A DNA stretch of 64,000 nt, from contig JAJKFH010003532.1 in assembly GCA_023333565.1 (NCBI GenBank), forward strand, positions 124,001 through 188,000, read 5' to 3'. A model generated the notes under the pieces. It was not told where the DNA came from. It worked only from the letters and a program-made list of their open reading frames with translations, and ran no database searches. The DNA comes from Puffinus mauretanicus. Its lineage: Eukaryota > Chordata > Aves > Procellariiformes > Procellariidae. Shown piece by piece: positions 60,737 through 64,000 of the stretch; within the stretch, counting starts at the first letter, position 1, and each line of letters starts with the position of its first letter. The position numbers and the translations under genes were made by a program.

Positions 60737-63700
60737 TACAGAGCATACATACGGCCTGGCCTCGTCACTCGCCTCAGGGCCGGGGAATGGCCTTTGGCTC
60801 TGCTTTATTCAGCAGTACAGGCACAGCCACTTCTCCAGGTGGGTTTCTGGCATCTTAATCCTACAATTTAAAATTATCCGGTATCCCTCCCCGTCTTACT
60901 CCTATACTTAAAAGCCATTCCGAAACACTAAGTGCCTAACATAACCGGATTTTTTAACACTGGTTATGCAAATTTGAGATGATACAATCAAGGCTGGGGG
61001 TTCCTGAAGTAGTTTTATTCCTCTGTCTGACAGATGTCACTGTCATTGATGATCCTAACTCACATGGGCTATACTGTAATTATATATCCTCAGGAAAGCT
61101 TAATTGTATGTAAGACAGAATTTTTTAACACAAATTTGGTACATGATAAGACCATGAGGCTGAGGAACCGCAAATGAAATATTTAGGCTACCAAACACAG
61201 TGTTCGCCACAAATACTCTATAAAACTAATTTACATTACTTCTATCTAAAATTAGCAAAAACCTGTTTTTTATACTTAAAATCATGCTGATATCACGCTT
61301 TACCATCTCATGACTTTCCTAGAATCCCTTCTTTTGGAAGCTAATACTCTTCCTATGCCAGTTGCATTATTCTTTGTTTCTTTTTAATAATGAGGTATCT
61401 GAGTATTGCCTGTCCTAAGCATATGCCATGTGAAGTTTCTATAAGTCTTAAAGAAAAAAATCAAAATTTTTCTTAGCTGCATTTGTGATTTGCATTGGAA
61501 TGCCAGATTTGCTGGCATGGTTTTACAGCTGAGAGGAGGGGATTTTTAAATAGTATCTGATAACTATAGGAACCAATGAGAAATACACTGTCTTGTTATG
61601 GTAAGACAAGACATATTCTATGAGGTCTCTGCCTCACGCATATCACTATTTCTGGTGATTCGGTGAATGTGCTCATACTCAGTGAGTAAAACTGACCTGT
61701 TCAATCTTACATACCTATATATTAGTAGCTACCGTGATATCCTGTATAATATATCTACGAAACAGCAGTGAAATAGGCAATCCTTCTGGTACCAGGATGA
61801 ATTTTTAAGCAGGCTTAAGCTATGAACAATTAATGCCATTTCCCACATTGCCAGAAGAAAGACCACTGTTACGAATGCTTACAAGAGCAGAGAGAGCAAT
61901 ACTTTTGGCTACTGTTCAGATTCTGGGCAGATTCTCAGCGTTAAATACATACTTAAGTGAGAGTGGTAAGGCGTTGCAGATTGGCTGGGGCAGCCACAGA
62001 CTCCCAGTAAAGCAGAACGCCGCTATACACCGGATGTCAGAAAAACCCTACGGGATAAGTACAATCTTCTAAATGACAAATCAGAATGACATATCACTGA
62101 ATAGCTGCAACTTTAGCATCTGTATTTTAAGACAGGTATGTGGGAGAGCTACGGCGTACGGCACTAGCGAGACCTATTCTGGCAGAATGCGGAGGCTTCT
62201 GGCCGGTATTCTCCAAAAGATGAACTCAGATCACAAGTACAAAGACGTCTGCTAAATGACATAAGGGGAAAAGTAAGTCTAACTAGAATAGAAAATGTTA
62301 GCTTGTTTATTGTGATAAATATCAGAGAAGTTATGACTGATTTCTGTATACCATCAGGGAATAGACATGAGTCAGAAAAGCCATGCCAATTAAAGGGCAC
62401 TAAATCTGAGCTGTCCAGCAATTATTTTGGCCTTGAAAGCAGAAACCAGAGTAGAAGGACAAACCCAAAAGAAAACTGTTTTGAGAGGGAGTAGGGACTG
62501 CCTAACAATAAGGCCCTCCTCTGTTCCTAAGGATGGGTACATATATTCAGCACTGGATTTACAAAACAATTCACAATTAAAGTTTATAAATCATTGTAAA
62601 ATAAATCTTAAAAAAATAAATACAAAGATAACTTGTTCCAGGAATCATTCACCTGCTGAACAATTTACTGTATTTTGGGTAAAAACTAATGTGGTACCAG
62701 GGACATGTACCTATATATTCATGTGGTGGTTAGCACATGCTCCACCAGTGTCCTGTCTTACATGGAAATAACTAGACAGAAAAAAGAAATTAAGTATATC
62801 TCATATGTGAATTAGTTAATTCATATTAGAAATAGAAAAATGATTTTTTTTTTAAAAGATCTAACAAAAAAACTTTAAAAATGGGCTTTGAATAGCCGCC
62901 TTCTTACTCAGCTTTACTGTGCAAACACCCATCATTCAGAAGACATCTTTCTACAAATTTCTTTTAGTAACTCCTGTCTAGTCTGGGGATGGCTATTGGA
63001 GGACAATTTATAGGTCAATGCATTTTTCAGAAGCAGACATCATGATCTATGAGCAATACTCACAATTCAATTAATTCTTTCTGACTGATAAAGGTAATGA
63101 TGATATACTCAATTCAGATTGTCATAAGGTGTTTCATTCCGTACCATGTGACCTTCTGATTATTAAGAAAGTAAAATGACACAAAGTCTGCATTAAAAAT
63201 TAAATATCCTTCAAATTCAAATAGATTAAAACTTGCTTATTAATAAGAGGCCAAAGTCCAAATTAAAACTAAGAGCCCAAATATTTTATTTAAATACTCT
63301 GAATACTGTGTAATATAAAATTATGCTTACCTCCCCCCTCAGTGATACTTTAGGTTTCTGTTTCTAAACTGAAAATGCTGGGATTTCACTGACGGAGGAA
63401 AGATTTATGCCACAGAGTTCTGAAAGGCTCATGGGAATTTGTGCAGAGATTTCTTCTTCCATAGGTAAAATCACCTTACAGAATCAACATGGTTTTGAGC
63501 AAGTTAATTGTTTTGATAGCGCGATGAAAACTGGGCTGTTGATGTTTTTTCTTAGGTGACATCTGCAGCTGGTCTGGCATCATAGAAGCTTTGTGCTCTT
63601 CCTACAGACAGACCTCACCCTTTGTGAAACCGGCTGCTATGAGCTTAAGCCTGAGGTGGCTTTTTACAGCCTTCCTCAATCACTCAAGCAGACTAAAAAG

Positions 63701-64000
63701 ACAGTGAACTCCAACCTCTGTTCCTTCAAATCCCTCCTCTACTGTGATGCCTAGGAAAAATTGAGAAGGAAGTGGTAGCTAACAGCTACTGTCAATAGTG
63801 TTGCCAATATGGTTTTGTTATTACCTTGTGCTCCCCAGCTGCCCCTATCCAATTTCTATCTCATGTAAGCTGTATGGAACAGGTTCTGAGCGTGCAAACA
63901 CGGAGGGAAATGGAAACTGGGAGATTATGGGCAATCTTGTAATAGAAAGAAATAATAATAATTCCTCCACCAACATTAAAATCCCTGTTCCCATGCAAAC
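60737..64000. other. AT-rich non-coding stretch
   Basis: About 3.3 kb to the window end. No recognised gene or repeat; frames reach 114 codons (62427-62771, +) with no motifs. Confidence 0.6.

Overview
The window looks like bird nuclear DNA, probably from a gene desert or a very long intron. It is AT-rich and contains several 3'-truncated CR1 LINEs ending in the typical ATTCTATG/ATTCTGTG octamer repeats. It also carries LTRs of endogenous retrovirus (ERV) families that I recognise from bird genomes. I found no host protein-coding exon, tRNA, rRNA or CRISPR array that I can support. The only long intact coding sequence is inside a young provirus.

Layout: a GC-rich island of unknown origin (840-1150); an LTR plus leader fragment of a betaretrovirus-like (ERVK-type) element (1394-2060); an old, eroded LTR (about 9480-9900, + strand); two solo LTRs of one family, each with a perfect 5-bp target-site duplication (17641-18232 with CCAGT; 20090-20646 with CTACA); a 1.1-kb solo LTR of a second family on the minus strand (25083-26182 with TCTGG); CR1 pieces at 29891, 35786, 45873, 50131 and 57901; a short, nearly intact provirus at 40327-43754 (duplication ACTTT); a possible short minus-strand LTR (56267-56453); and a CpG-rich stretch flanked by a good splice acceptor and donor (60281-60730). 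The rest is non-coding sequence in which I recognise nothing.

The most interesting object is the 3.4-kb provirus. Its LTRs differ by two transitions and one homopolymer base, so it inserted recently. It has a perfect 18-nt tRNA-Lys primer-binding site, a polypurine tract and one 611-codon reading frame. That frame is Gag-like, with an N-terminal half made of four or five hydrophobic segments, a central array of ten 10-residue Thr-rich repeats, a basic/acidic linker and a capsid-like C-terminal half. There is no zinc knuckle, protease, polymerase or envelope gene. I infer a non-autonomous element that supplies its own Gag-like protein and borrows reverse transcriptase and integrase in trans. 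Repeat family names are from memory of bird genomes; no database was searched.
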